From Syntrophobacteraceae bacterium (GTDB taxonomy: Bacteria > Desulfobacterota > Syntrophobacteria > Syntrophobacterales > Syntrophobacteraceae), in the NCBI GenBank assembly GCA_025453975.1, contig JALOPI010000017.1, positions 32,102-96,101 of the forward strand: a DNA stretch of 64,000 nucleotides, written 5' to 3'. Position 1 is the first letter of the stretch. Each line of letters opens with the position of its first letter. The notes below the pieces were generated by a model. The model was not told the DNA's origin, made no database searches, and saw only the letters and a list, made by a program, of their open reading frames with translations. Shown here one piece after another: positions 34,417 to 43,130 of this stretch. A program made the translations under genes and the position numbers.

Positions 34417-36501
34417 ATGCGTAAGGAAGTGTTCAGTCTGTGCTTCATGTGCTCCGTGCGCTGCCCCATCAAGGTCACGGTGGAAAACGGTCAGGCCAGG
34501 TGGATCGAGGGCAATCCGCATGTTCAGGGAATCGAGGGAAGCCTTTGCCCTCGGGGATCGGCGGGGCTGGCACTTCTCAACGATTCCGAGCGGCTGCAGT
34601 CCCCCATGATCCAGACGGGGGCGCGCGGGTCCAGTGGCTGGAAGAAGGTGAGCTGGGACGAGGCCCTGGAATTTACGGCCGGGAAGCTGAAGACGATCAT
34701 CGAAGCTCATGGCGCGCGGAGCGTTGTTTTCGGGGAGCGCACCAACCTGGCCACCCACGTGAGCAAGACCTTCATGAAGGCCATCGGGTCCCCGAACCAT
34801 TTCACCCACGACGCCCTGTGCAAGGGGTCGGTGAACACGGCCTGCCGCTCGCTCTTCGGGATCACCGACGCGGAGCTGGGGATGGATTACAAGAACGCCC
34901 GGCAGATCATCGTCTACGGTCGGAACATCTTCGAGTCCATTGAAGTGAAGATGGTCAACGCGGTCATCGAGGCCATGGAGAACGGCGCCAGGCTGACCTC
35001 CATCGACCCGCGGGTGAGCATCACCTCCACCAAGGCCCACCGATACTGGATGATCCGCCCCGGAACCGATCTGGCTCTCAATTATGGGCTCATGCACGTC
35101 ATCCTGAAAGAAGATCTCTTCGACGCCGGGTTTGTGGACCGCTGGGTGCTCGGGCTGCGGGAGCTGCGGGATTTCGTTCAGCCCTACACCCCCGAGTGGG
35201 CGGAAAAGGAGACGGGGATTCCGGCGGGAGAGATCGTGAGCCTGGCTCGAGAAGTGAGCAAGGACAAGCCTGGAGTGATCTTTCACATGGGGTACCGGGG
35301 TGCCCACCACGTCAACGAGATTTATCTGCGTCGGTCCATCCTCATGCTCAATATCCTCATGGGGAGCATCGAGGCCAAGGGCGGGTATTTCATCAAGAAG
35401 GGGCCCGGGGAGGTGGGGAGAAAGGCCCCCCGGAAGCTGGTTGAGCAGGATCTTCCCAGGGTGGAGGCGACCCGGTTCGACAAGGTGGGAACGTCCGAGC
35501 TTCCCCTGCCCGATGCGAGCCACGGCGTTCCTCAGATGCTTCCCCATGCCATCCTGAACGATGACCCGTATCCCATCAAGGCCCTCATCGCCAATCGTTT
35601 CGACCCGCTCATGTCCATCCCGGATGCCAACCTGACCAAGGAAGCCTTGAGCCGGCTGGACCTCGTCGTGTCCATCGACATCAACTACAGCAACATCGCC
35701 TGGTATTCGGACGTCATCCTGCCCGAGTCCATTTACCTGGAGCGGACGGACTGCGTCCAGCAGGCCAACGGACTCAAGCCCCAGCTGTTCCTGCGCCGTG
35801 AAGCCGTGGCCCCGCGATACGACACGCGTCCGGCCCCGATCATCATCAAGGCGCTCGCCGATCGGCTGGGAGTCGGCCGGCATTTCCCCTATGAGTCCAC
35901 GGAGGAGCTGGTGAGATGGCAGCTGGAAGGGACGGGCTTCACGCTGGAAGATTTCGACCGGAAGGGCTTTGTGGCCTACGCCGACAAGCCGATCTTTTGG
36001 GATCGCAAGGACGGCCTCAAATTCAAGACGCCATCCAGAAAGATCGAGCTGGTCTCCTCTCTCCTGGAGAACGCCGGGTTCCCGTCCTTCCCCCCGTATG
36101 AGCCCGTGATGCTCGATGCCGAGGGGCGATTTCGACTGACTGTCGGGCGCTGTGCCCTGCACACCCACGTCTCGACTCAGAACAATCCCTACCTGAGCGA
36201 GCTGGCTCCCGAAAACGTCCTTTGGATTCACACCCGCAGAGCGGACGAGCTGGGGATTCGGAACGGGGCCTACGTGGAGGTCGCCTCGGGCCGGGGCTCG
36301 GGAAAGATCAGGGCTTTCGTGACCGATCTGATTCATCCCGAAACGGTTTTCATGCTCCACGGCTTCGGGCATGAAGCCCCGTGGGCCACCCGCTGCTTCA
36401 ACAAGGGGGTTTCCGACAGCGCTCTCCAGGAGAACCTTTCGGACCCGATCGGGGGAAGTCCCGCTCTGCACGACACCTTCGTCTCGGTGAAGGCGGCCTA
36501 G
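34417..36501 (+). CDS. Molybdopterin oxidoreductase, PsrA/PhsA-like catalytic subunit
   Basis: The 694-aa protein has an N-terminal [4Fe-4S] site (Cys9, Cys12, Cys16, Cys44) and the bis-MGD core. The metal-ligand position is in HDALCKGSVN, where Cys135 would bind Mo or W, as in polysulfide/thiosulfate reductase and related members. The C-terminal MGD domain has RRADELGIRNGAYVEVAS. It lacks a Tat signal, so it should be cytoplasmic. The start at 34417 follows GGGAGGTGATC. It is followed by a four-cluster ferredoxin, a GltD-like flavoprotein and a HoxU-like subunit. The substrate cannot be told from sequence; formate and sulfur compounds are both possible. Confidence 0.88.
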   Translation: MRKEVFSLCFMCSVRCPIKVTVENGQARWIEGNPHVQGIEGSLCPRGSAGLALLNDSERLQSPMIQTGARGSSGWKKVSWDEALEFTAGKLKTIIEAHGARSVVFGERTNLATHVSKTFMKAIGSPNHFTHDALCKGSVNTACRSLFGITDAELGMDYKNARQIIVYGRNIFESIEVKMVNAVIEAMENGARLTSIDPRVSITSTKAHRYWMIRPGTDLALNYGLMHVILKEDLFDAGFVDRWVLGLRELRDFVQPYTPEWAEKETGIPAGEIVSLAREVSKDKPGVIFHMGYRGAHHVNEIYLRRSILMLNILMGSIEAKGGYFIKKGPGEVGRKAPRKLVEQDLPRVEATRFDKVGTSELPLPDASHGVPQMLPHAILNDDPYPIKALIANRFDPLMSIPDANLTKEALSRLDLVVSIDINYSNIAWYSDVILPESIYLERTDCVQQANGLKPQLFLRREAVAPRYDTRPAPIIIKALADRLGVGRHFPYESTEELVRWQLEGTGFTLEDFDRKGFVAYADKPIFWDRKDGLKFKTPSRKIELVSSLLENAGFPSFPPYEPVMLDAEGRFRLTVGRCALHTHVSTQNNPYLSELAPENVLWIHTRRADELGIRNGAYVEVASGRGSGKIRAFVTDLIHPETVFMLHGFGHEAPWATRCFNKGVSDSALQENLSDPIGGSPALHDTFVSVKAA

Positions 36502-36632
36502 GAGGCTGTCCGAGAACTGTCATTTCGAGCGATAGCGAGGAGTCTGGATCTTCGTGATCACGGTGATTCCTGGAGATTTCTCCCTTGGCTGCGCTCCCTA
36601 TGAAATGACAAGAGGAATATCGAGACAGCGGC
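36499..36632. repeat. Palindromic intergenic repeat, copy 1
   Basis: It begins at the stop codon of the molybdopterin gene with TAGGAGGCTGTCCGAGAA, followed by TGTCATTTCGAGCGA. Near the far end, GAAATGACA (36602-36610) pairs with TGTCATTTC (36519-36527). Copy 2 at 41043 has the same layout. Elements with TGTCATTTCGAGC ends occur intergenically in many Desulfobacterota and related genomes. Confidence 0.6.
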
Positions 36633-36767
36633 CCGGAGGGTCGGTGCGGGCGTCAAGCTCAGGAGGGGTTTTCGCGGCGCCGAGCGGCGGAGCCCGACCC
36701 GTTGTTTCACGACATCCTTCGGATCCCGCTGGATGCGTCCATATCGAGGTTCAGGGAGACAAGAGCC

Positions 36768-37271
36768 ATGAGCAAATACTACCTGTTTCAGGATGCCAGG
36801 AACTGCATCGGCTGTCACAGCTGCGAGATCGCCTGCAAGAGCAGCAAAAGCCTTTCGCCGGGACCGAGACTTTGTCAGATCATCACCATCGGACCCAAGT
36901 TCGTGGGTGGGCTCCCCCGCAGCTCCTACACCTTCATGCCCTGCTTCCATTGCGAAAACCCCTGGTGCGTCGCGGCATGCCCCACCGGGGCCATGCAGAT
37001 CCGGGAGAAGGACGGCATTGTCTTCGTCAATGAGGGACTGTGCGTCGGCTGCAAGACCTGCATGTCCGCATGCCCCTGGGGCGCACCCCAATGGAATCCG
37101 GAAAAGGGAAAGGTCGTCAAGTGCGACTACTGCATGGACCGCGTCGACGAGGGCCTCAAGCCGGCCTGCGTGACGATCTGCACCACCCATTGCCTGCATT
37201 TCGGAACGCCGGAGTCTGTTCCCGAGATCAGGAGGGAGCGATACGCCAGGGCCATGAGCTTCCTCGAGTGA
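36768..37271 (+). CDS. Four-cluster ferredoxin subunit (DmsB/PsrB-like)
   Basis: The 167-aa protein has four Cys groups for [4Fe-4S] clusters: CIGCHSCEIAC, CFHCENPWCVAAC, CVGCKTCMSAC and CDYCMDRVDEG with CVTIC. That is the pattern of electron-transfer subunits of bis-MGD oxidoreductases. No signal peptide. It lies 266 bases after the catalytic subunit gene, with repeat copy 1 between them, and 49 bases before the flavoprotein gene. It should relay electrons between those two. Confidence 0.92.
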   Translation: MSKYYLFQDARNCIGCHSCEIACKSSKSLSPGPRLCQIITIGPKFVGGLPRSSYTFMPCFHCENPWCVAACPTGAMQIREKDGIVFVNEGLCVGCKTCMSACPWGAPQWNPEKGKVVKCDYCMDRVDEGLKPACVTICTTHCLHFGTPESVPEIRRERYARAMSFLE

Positions 37272-37320
37272 AAGAATCGGTGGAAAGCTCCTCAACGGTA
37301 CGGTCAAAAGGGAGCCCTGC

Positions 37321-39480
37321 ATGACGAATTCGATCTGTGAGGTCACCAGCACCCTCGACTTTGTGGCCGAAGCCATCGCCGCCGGCCGTCTCGCCCATCC
37401 TCGAAGCAGGCAGAGGGCCGAAGAGCTGGAGAAGCTCCTGGGCGATGTGTGCTGGGGCAGAGGGGGGGCGGAGCACTGGGGCGCCATGGAGAGCCTCGCC
37501 CGTGCTCTGATGGAGGAGGGTCCCGACGAGGGCTGCGTCGAGGTGGGACAGCGGGTCCATTCGGCCCTTCTGGAGCACAGGGAGGCCTTTGAAAGCCACA
37601 TCGAGACACACATCTGTCCCACGGGGGAGTGCGTCAAGCTGGCACCCGCTCCGTGCCAGCTGGCCTGCCCCGCGGGCATCGATGTTCCGAGCTATGTGAC
37701 GCTCATCGGCATGGGGCGCGACGCCGAGGCCGTGGAGATCATCCGCGAGGACAACCCGTTCCCCTGGGTGTGCGGGCTGGTCTGCACCAACCCCTGCGAG
37801 CTCATGTGCGTCCGGGGCCGCATGGATGAGCCCATATCCATCAAGTACCTCAAGGGTTTCGCCGCCGAGCGGGCCATGTCCGAGATGCGCTATCAGAATC
37901 CGCCCAAGGCGCCGGACAACGGCAGGAAGGTCTGCATCATCGGAGCGGGCCCGGCGGGCATGACCGCGGCCTACTACCTGGCCCTCAAGGGCTACCGGGT
38001 GACCATCATCGAAGCACTCCCCGTCCCAGGCGGCATGATGATGGTCGGCATTCCACGGTACCGCCTTCCGCGGGAAGTCATCGACCGCGAGTCGGGAATG
38101 ATCGAGAGCCTGGGCGTGGAGTTTCGCTACGATACGCGCCTCGGGAAGGATGTGACCGTCGAGGAGCTGAGGGAGGAAGGGTTCGAGGCCTTCCTGGTGG
38201 CCGTGGGAGCCCATGATGCCCTCAAGCTGATGATTCCGGGCGAGGACGACTATCCCCAGGTCATCAATGCCATTGTTCTGCTGCGGCGGGTGGCTCTGGG
38301 GGATCGGCACATGCCGGGGGAAAGGGTCGTGGTCGTCGGGGGAGGCAACGTGGCCATCGATGCCGCCCGTACCTGCATCCGGCTGGGCTGCCGGGAGGTC
38401 ACCATCGCCTACCGCAGGACCCGCTCGGAAATGCCGGCCCACGAGGAGGAGGTGATCCAGGCCGAGGATGAAGGGGTTCGTTTCGCGTTCCTGACGGTGC
38501 CGGTGGCCGTGGAGGGCTCCAATGGAAACCTCACGGCTCTGCGATGCCTGCGGGCCGAGCTGGGGCAGCCCGACGCCCAGGGACGGAGGCGGCCCGTTCC
38601 CGTCCCGGACAGCGATCACCTCCTGACAGCCGATGCCGTCATATCCGCCATCGGGCAGGTCATCGACCGGACCGGCCTTGAAACCCTTCAGGATCTGAAA
38701 TGGTCCAAGCGCAGCACCATCACCGCGAGCACGGTGACCATGGAGACTTCCGTGGAGGGCTTTTTTGCCGCCGGGGACGTGGTGTCGGGTCCCGCCACCG
38801 TCGTGGAGGCCATCGGGGGGGGGAGGAAAGCCGCGGAAGCCATCGACCGATACCTGCGGGGGATTCCTCAGCCCCAGTGGCCCCGGGTTCCCGTGCGCCG
38901 TCGGAGGCTTGAATGCCTGGAGGTGCCCGCCTCCACCAAGATGATCCTCTCGCGGCCGCACATGCCGCTGCTCAACCCCGACCGCAGGCGCATCACCTTT
39001 CAGCAGGTGGAGCTGGGTTATCCCGAGAACGCCGTCCGGGAGGAGGCCCGCCGATGCCTGCGCTGCGACATCTGCAGGCGCTGCGGGCTCTGCGTGGAGA
39101 TCTGCCGGGATAAGATGGGCGTGGACGCCCTGCAGCTGGGATATCTCGACTTCGATCATCCCGTGCCCACGGATTTTCGCAAGACGGCCGAGAGATGCAT
39201 CGCCTGCGGCGCCTGCGCCGCCAACTGTCCCAACGAGGCCATGCAGATCCGGGACGAGGGCGGAGAGCGCTGCCTCACCCTGTGCGGGACCGTCCTCAAT
39301 CGTCTCCGGCTGGAGTATTGCGAGAGCTGCGGCGAGGTCCTGGGTCCGGCGCGGTACCATGATTTCATTGCCAGACGCACCCAGGGGGTGGGGCCCCTTG
39401 TTCAGGGCCGCAGTCTTTGCGTCAAGTGTGCTAGAAAGATCGCCGCCGAGCGTCACGCCGGCATGCCGCCGGGTCGATAG
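37321..39480 (+). CDS. GltD-like NAD(P)H:FAD oxidoreductase with iron-sulfur domains
   Basis: The 719-aa protein has an N-terminal helical region of about 100 residues that resembles the start of NuoE/HydC-like or FdhB-like subunits. A Cys-rich entry segment follows (CQLACPAGIDVPSY, CTNPCELMCVRG). The two-dinucleotide-binding core has VCIIGAGPAGMTAAYYLAL (FAD) and VVVVGGGNVAIDAAR (NAD(P)H). The C-terminal part has CLRCDICRRCGLCVEIC and CIACGACAANC for [4Fe-4S] clusters, then CESCG and CVKCAR. This is the likely pyridine-nucleotide entry of the neighbouring molybdopterin complex. The start is the ATG at 37321. Confidence 0.9.
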   Translation: MTNSICEVTSTLDFVAEAIAAGRLAHPRSRQRAEELEKLLGDVCWGRGGAEHWGAMESLARALMEEGPDEGCVEVGQRVHSALLEHREAFESHIETHICPTGECVKLAPAPCQLACPAGIDVPSYVTLIGMGRDAEAVEIIREDNPFPWVCGLVCTNPCELMCVRGRMDEPISIKYLKGFAAERAMSEMRYQNPPKAPDNGRKVCIIGAGPAGMTAAYYLALKGYRVTIIEALPVPGGMMMVGIPRYRLPREVIDRESGMIESLGVEFRYDTRLGKDVTVEELREEGFEAFLVAVGAHDALKLMIPGEDDYPQVINAIVLLRRVALGDRHMPGERVVVVGGGNVAIDAARTCIRLGCREVTIAYRRTRSEMPAHEEEVIQAEDEGVRFAFLTVPVAVEGSNGNLTALRCLRAELGQPDAQGRRRPVPVPDSDHLLTADAVISAIGQVIDRTGLETLQDLKWSKRSTITASTVTMETSVEGFFAAGDVVSGPATVVEAIGGGRKAAEAIDRYLRGIPQPQWPRVPVRRRRLECLEVPASTKMILSRPHMPLLNPDRRRITFQQVELGYPENAVREEARRCLRCDICRRCGLCVEICRDKMGVDALQLGYLDFDHPVPTDFRKTAERCIACGACAANCPNEAMQIRDEGGERCLTLCGTVLNRLRLEYCESCGEVLGPARYHDFIARRTQGVGPLVQGRSLCVKCARKIAAERHAGMPPGR

Positions 39481-39508
39481 GTCGGGTCTTCGGGAGGGGA
39501 GGGCAGAC

Positions 39509-39721
39509 ATGGCTTTTCGCAGAGGTCAGAGGGTGGAGGTCTTCAGACAGTCGGAGGACGAGAGCTGGGAGCCCCACATGAACCAGTACATCGGGCTGCA
39601 CGGGATCGTCACGGACCCTGACACGGCCAAGAACGACCCCAACGCGCTCATCGAGATCAGCCTCGCTGAGAAGGGGACCCACCGCATGCCCCAGGACTGC
39701 CTCCGGATTCTGGAGGATTAG
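39509..39721 (+). CDS. Small protein of the redox cluster (70 aa)
   Basis: The 70-aa product starts MAFRRGQRVEVFRQSED and ends HRMPQDCLRILED. It reads like a small beta-barrel (SH3/KOW-like) fold, with RGQRVEVF and GLHGIVTDPD. The start follows GGGAGGGGAGGG. It sits 28 bases after the flavoprotein gene and 76 bases before the CBS gene. Role unknown; it could be an assembly or regulatory partner. Confidence 0.65.
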   Translation: MAFRRGQRVEVFRQSEDESWEPHMNQYIGLHGIVTDPDTAKNDPNALIEISLAEKGTHRMPQDCLRILED

Positions 39722-39797
39722 GGGTAACCCGTTGCCGGAGTCGCCAGACGGCATCCGCCGGGAGCCGTGCCGCCGCCAATACAGGATGTGATGGGGA

Positions 39798-40247
39798 ATG
39801 AAGCTGAAAGACCTGCTGGCCGGAAAGCCCCGCGCTTGGCACACCATCGCCCATGATCTCACGGTGCGGGACGCCGCCCGCCTCATGATCCGGGAGAATG
39901 CTCCGGCTCTCGTGGTCCTCAAAGGTGAGGAGCCCGTGGGGCTCCTCACCGTCGGCGACATCCTCCGGCTTTTCGTGACTCCAGACAGCCAGAGCCCAGG
40001 GAATACCCGGGTTGGCGACATGGCGGCCGGAGATTGTGCTGCCGCGGAGGCTCACGAGGAGATCGTGGACCGGCTTGCCACGATGCTGCGGACGGACACT
40101 GAATGGGCCTGCGTGGTTGAAGGAGGGAGATTCATCGGCGTTCTCGGCCTCAAGGAGCTCATGCGGTACCAGATCGATGCCCTCGGTGCCGAGGTTGAGA
40201 CGCTTCGAGACTACGCATCCTGCCTGCAGGAGGCCATGAGGGATTGA
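39798..40247 (+). CDS. CBS-domain pair protein
   Basis: The 149-aa protein has two CBS motifs (LTVRDAARLMIRENAPALVVL with VGLLTVGDILRLF; and VVEGGRFIGVLGLKELMRY). CBS pairs bind adenine nucleotides and often tune partner enzymes by energy state. It starts with MKLKDLLAGKPRAWHTI. Position in the redox cluster, 39 bases before the HoxU-like gene, suggests a sensor for that complex. Function is inferred. Confidence 0.88.
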   Translation: MKLKDLLAGKPRAWHTIAHDLTVRDAARLMIRENAPALVVLKGEEPVGLLTVGDILRLFVTPDSQSPGNTRVGDMAAGDCAAAEAHEEIVDRLATMLRTDTEWACVVEGGRFIGVLGLKELMRYQIDALGAEVETLRDYASCLQEAMRD

Positions 40248-40286
40248 CGGGCCACGATGCCGGGAGCCCCCGGGGGAGACGCGATC

Positions 40287-41045
40287 ATGGTTAGGGTGAC
40301 CATCGATGGGAATGAAATCGAGGCTAGGGAGGGCATGACGGTACTCGAAGCTCTCCGATCCCTCGACATCCAGGTACCGACGCTCTGCTACCACCCGGCC
40401 CTGCGGCCATCGGGAGCCTGCAAGCTGTGTGTGGTGGAGGTGCAGAGCACCCTGGGGCGCTCGTCCCTTCTGCTCTCGTGTGTTCTGAAGGTCAAGGAAG
40501 GCTTGAGCATCAGCACCCGGGGAGAGGCCGTTCAGCGGGCGCGGGCCAAGGCTTTCAAGGACCTTCTGCAGATGGCTCCCCAGGCGGGCTCCATCCGACG
40601 GCTGGCCGCGGAGCACGGGGTGGACCTGGGGCCGCCGCCCGATGGCTGCATCCGCTGTCGCCTGTGCATCCGCGTCTGCAAGGAGATCGTTGGAGCCGGT
40701 GCTCTCCGGATGGAAAAGAGAGACGACAAGAGCTTCGTGGTCCCCCTGGCGGGGCTGTGTATCGGCTGCGGAACATGCACCAATGTGTGTCCCACCGGAG
40801 CCATCCGGATGGAGGAAAAGGACGGAGTGAGGACCATCCTGATCCGTGACGAGATCGTCGGGAGGCACATTCTGGAGAAGTGCGAGGCCTGCGGGAAGCT
40901 CTTCGCCACCGAGAAGTTCCTCCTGCACGTCCGCGAGCGAACCGCTCCCCATCCCGATGTCAAGGAACGCCACCTCTATTGTCCGACCTGTGCCAAGCTC
41001 TTTTCGGACCGCATCAAGGCACTGTCCAAGCCCAGGCGGATCTAG
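40287..41045 (+). CDS. HoxU/NuoG-N-like iron-sulfur subunit
   Basis: The 252-aa protein has an N-terminal plant-type [2Fe-2S] site (Cys34, Cys45, Cys48, Cys65; spacing 10, 2, 16), then [4Fe-4S] groups CIRCRLCIRVC and CIGCGTCTNVC. It ends in a Cys-pair region (CEACGKLF, CPTCAKLF) that may hold zinc or another cluster. This is the layout of NuoG N-terminus and HoxU diaphorase subunits. ATG 40287 follows GGGGGAG; a longer start at 40257 is less likely. It closes the six-gene cluster and ends at the second palindromic repeat. Confidence 0.88.
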   Translation: MVRVTIDGNEIEAREGMTVLEALRSLDIQVPTLCYHPALRPSGACKLCVVEVQSTLGRSSLLLSCVLKVKEGLSISTRGEAVQRARAKAFKDLLQMAPQAGSIRRLAAEHGVDLGPPPDGCIRCRLCIRVCKEIVGAGALRMEKRDDKSFVVPLAGLCIGCGTCTNVCPTGAIRMEEKDGVRTILIRDEIVGRHILEKCEACGKLFATEKFLLHVRERTAPHPDVKERHLYCPTCAKLFSDRIKALSKPRRI

Positions 41046-41179
41046 GAGGCCGTCCCGGAAACGCCGTTTCGAGCCGCCGCGAGAAACCTCGATCCTCGCA
41101 AGCGATCGATTCCTCAAGATTTCGCTCTATGCCGTGCTCCGTTCGAAAGGACAAGGAGGCATTCCCGGACACCCTCCTG
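41043..41179. repeat. Palindromic intergenic repeat, copy 2
   Basis: It begins at the stop codon with TAGGAGGCCGTCCCGGAA. It has GTTTCGAGCCGCCGCGAGAAA near the left, in part CGTTTCGAGCCGC, and at the right end ATTCCCGGACACCCTCCT, which pairs with the left end. The same left end and order appear in copy 1 (36499). Both copies abut a TAG stop codon in the same cluster. Confidence 0.55.
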
Positions 41180-41249
41180 GTGCGTCGTGGCGCAGGTAGC
41201 CGCTCTGCCGCCGGACAGGATGCGCCACAAGCGGAAGGCAAGAGCTGAA

Positions 41250-42170
41250 TCATCGGTTGGCCTGGAGAAAGGAAGCGAGGCTCTCCAAATCTTCCACGTT
41301 CATGACCTTCACATTGCGGTTGATGCGCCGCATGAGCCCCCGCAGCACCTTCTTGGGACCGACTTCCACGAAGTGATCGAATCCAGCCTGGATGAACCAT
41401 TCCATCGACTGTCTCCACAGGACCGAGCCGCAAATCTGCTCGACGAGCTTCCGGGGAGCTTCGTCGGCCGATTGAAGGGGGAGGGCGTCGATGTTGCTCA
41501 CTACGGGAATTTGAGGCTTCTTGAACGAGCATTGAAGCACATGGGGCTCGAACTTTTCCTTGGCCATCGACATGCAGCGGCTGTGCCATGGCCCGCTGAC
41601 GTTCAGCTTCACGCATTTTTTGGCCCCGGAATCCGTACTGAGTGCCATGGCTCGATCCACGGACTCGCTGCGGCCCGTGATGATGATCTGGTCCGGCGAG
41701 TTGATGTTGGCGACCTCCACATCGCACAGGGTGCAGATCTCGCGGAGGCGCCCCTCGTCGAAGTCCATGACCGCCGCCATGGAGCCCGGCTCGCACAGCG
41801 AGGCCTCATGCATGAGGCGGCCACGCCACCGAACGAGCCCCATCACTTCCTGAAATCCCAGGGCTCCCGAAGCGAAAAGCGCGCTGTACTCACCGAGGCT
41901 GTGGCCGGCGGCGCCGGCGGGATAGATCTCGTGGAGGCGCAAAACGGTGTAGCATGCCAGGTTCACGGCAGTGATGGCCGGCTGCACGTTTTCCGTCAGC
42001 ACCAGCTCGGATTCAGGACCCTCGAAGCAGAGCCTGGCGAGATCCATCCCGAGGATTTCGCCCGCGCTCTCGAAAAGCTCCCGGACCTCCCTGTAGTCCT
42101 CGTAGAGCTCGCGGCCCATTCCGACATATTGAGATCCCTGGCCTGGAAAAAGAAAAACCCAATCTTTCAT
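41250..42170 (-). CDS. fabD: Malonyl-CoA:acyl-carrier-protein transacylase
   Basis: FabD moves malonyl groups to ACP for fatty-acid synthesis. It has LFPGQGSQYVGMGREL at the N-terminus, the nucleophile Ser91 in GHSLGEYSA, RGRLMHEAS and the His motif VSGPWHSRCM near residue 200. Length is 306 aa. It starts at 42170. It is alone, separated from other fab genes. A TTGACA promoter lies about 130-155 bases upstream. Confidence 0.95.
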   Translation of the reverse strand: MKDWVFLFPGQGSQYVGMGRELYEDYREVRELFESAGEILGMDLARLCFEGPESELVLTENVQPAITAVNLACYTVLRLHEIYPAGAAGHSLGEYSALFASGALGFQEVMGLVRWRGRLMHEASLCEPGSMAAVMDFDEGRLREICTLCDVEVANINSPDQIIITGRSESVDRAMALSTDSGAKKCVKLNVSGPWHSRCMSMAKEKFEPHVLQCSFKKPQIPVVSNIDALPLQSADEAPRKLVEQICGSVLWRQSMEWFIQAGFDHFVEVGPKKVLRGLMRRINRNVKVMNVEDLESLASFLQANR

Positions 42171-42299
42171 GACTCACACCCTGGGAAAAAACTTGCGCGC
42201 GGAATATCCGTCCGGGCCTCATTGCGCTTGATGGGACGGGCTGCATGGACCGGTGTGCTCAAGCCGGCGACAAGGCGTCTGGATCCCCCCCCAGCCTCG

Positions 42300-42328
42300 C
42301 TTTAATAGATCCTGAGAGGAGATGTCAA
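42300..42328 (-). promoter_or_regulatory. Probable sigma-70 promoter of fabD
   Basis: On the minus strand, a perfect TTGACA (42328-42323) is followed at 17 bases by TTAAAG (42305-42300), or at 15 by TATTAA (42307-42302). The 494-base gap 42171-42664 shows no other strong signals. A rubredoxin gene is transcribed the other way. Confidence 0.45.
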
Positions 42329-42664
42329 GGCGATTGTCCCTTGAGACACGTTCTTCCTTGCATGCGGTCGGACTTGAGGGGGCTCGCTGCACCGTTTCGG
42401 ACGGCAGGCGAAGGGATGGGAAGGGGTTTTTCCCTCACCGGGCTTGCCCGCATCAAAGGGATAACTATTTTGAAGCAACCCCCACCGGTGGTATCCATAC
42501 GCTCTTCAGGCTTGCGGTGTCCTGAGGGCGGAAGGCCCTGGAGGGAAGCTCCGCCGAGATTTCGCATGTCCCACAGTTGCCCTGCTCCACCGAGCCCTTT
42601 TACGATGCGGATCCCCGGGAGTGCAGGGTGTATGATCATCCCACTTTCAGCTCAAGGAGCCCTT

Positions 42665-42892
42665 ATGTCGAAGCCCGAGGAAATGTGGCAATGTCAGACG
42701 GTCAATTGTGGTTACATCTACGATCCGGACAAGGGAGATCGAAAGGGAAAGATACCCAAGGGTGTGAAATTCGAGGATTTGCCCGAAACCTGGCGCTGCC
42801 CCATTTGCGGGGGAACCAAAAAGTGCTTCAGACCTCTCGCCGGCCCGGGATCCACCCAGGAGGCCCGCTGCGAGCTGCCGACGCAGAGTTAG
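42665..42892 (+). CDS. Rubredoxin-like protein with CX4C first knuckle
   Basis: The 75-aa protein has the rubredoxin core: CGYIYDPDKGD, GVKFEDLPETWRCPICGG. The second knuckle is standard (CPIC), but the first has four residues between its Cys (CQTVNC), not two. CX4C rubredoxins are known in some Desulfovibrio. A C-terminal tail has two further Cys (KKCF and RC). The start follows AAGGAG. It could donate electrons to the rubrerythrin-like protein encoded at 13.3 kb, by family role only. Confidence 0.85.
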   Translation: MSKPEEMWQCQTVNCGYIYDPDKGDRKGKIPKGVKFEDLPETWRCPICGGTKKCFRPLAGPGSTQEARCELPTQS

Positions 42893-42922
42893 GTCGGCCG
42901 GGCGGTTGGCGAAAGAACTTTG

Positions 42923-42951
42923 TTTGCTTTTTCGAAAGGATGCATTATAGA
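42923..42951 (+). promoter_or_regulatory. Weak promoter candidate upstream of the UGA-containing DUF1573 gene
   Basis: TTTGCT (42923-42928) and TATAGA (42946-42951), 17 bases apart, in a locally AT-rich patch about 180 bases before the start at 43131. The -35 match is poor. Confidence 0.3.
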
Positions 42952-43130
42952 AGCTTGCCCTCCCGAGGAGATGGATGTGTGAGCGATGGTCCGGTGAATG
43001 GTGCGGGAGCCACAAGGTATGACGGTTGGATCGGGAGGGTGGCGACGGGTGATCGTGCTTTCCCGCGGCGTGAATGGTCCATCGTTTCCGGCATCGCTCA
43101 GCTCCGAAAGACCTCAACGAAAGGGGGTGA

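Noticed and set aside
34249..36471. 740-codon ORF opposite the molybdopterin gene
   Set aside because: Shadow of a GC-rich gene; no family features.
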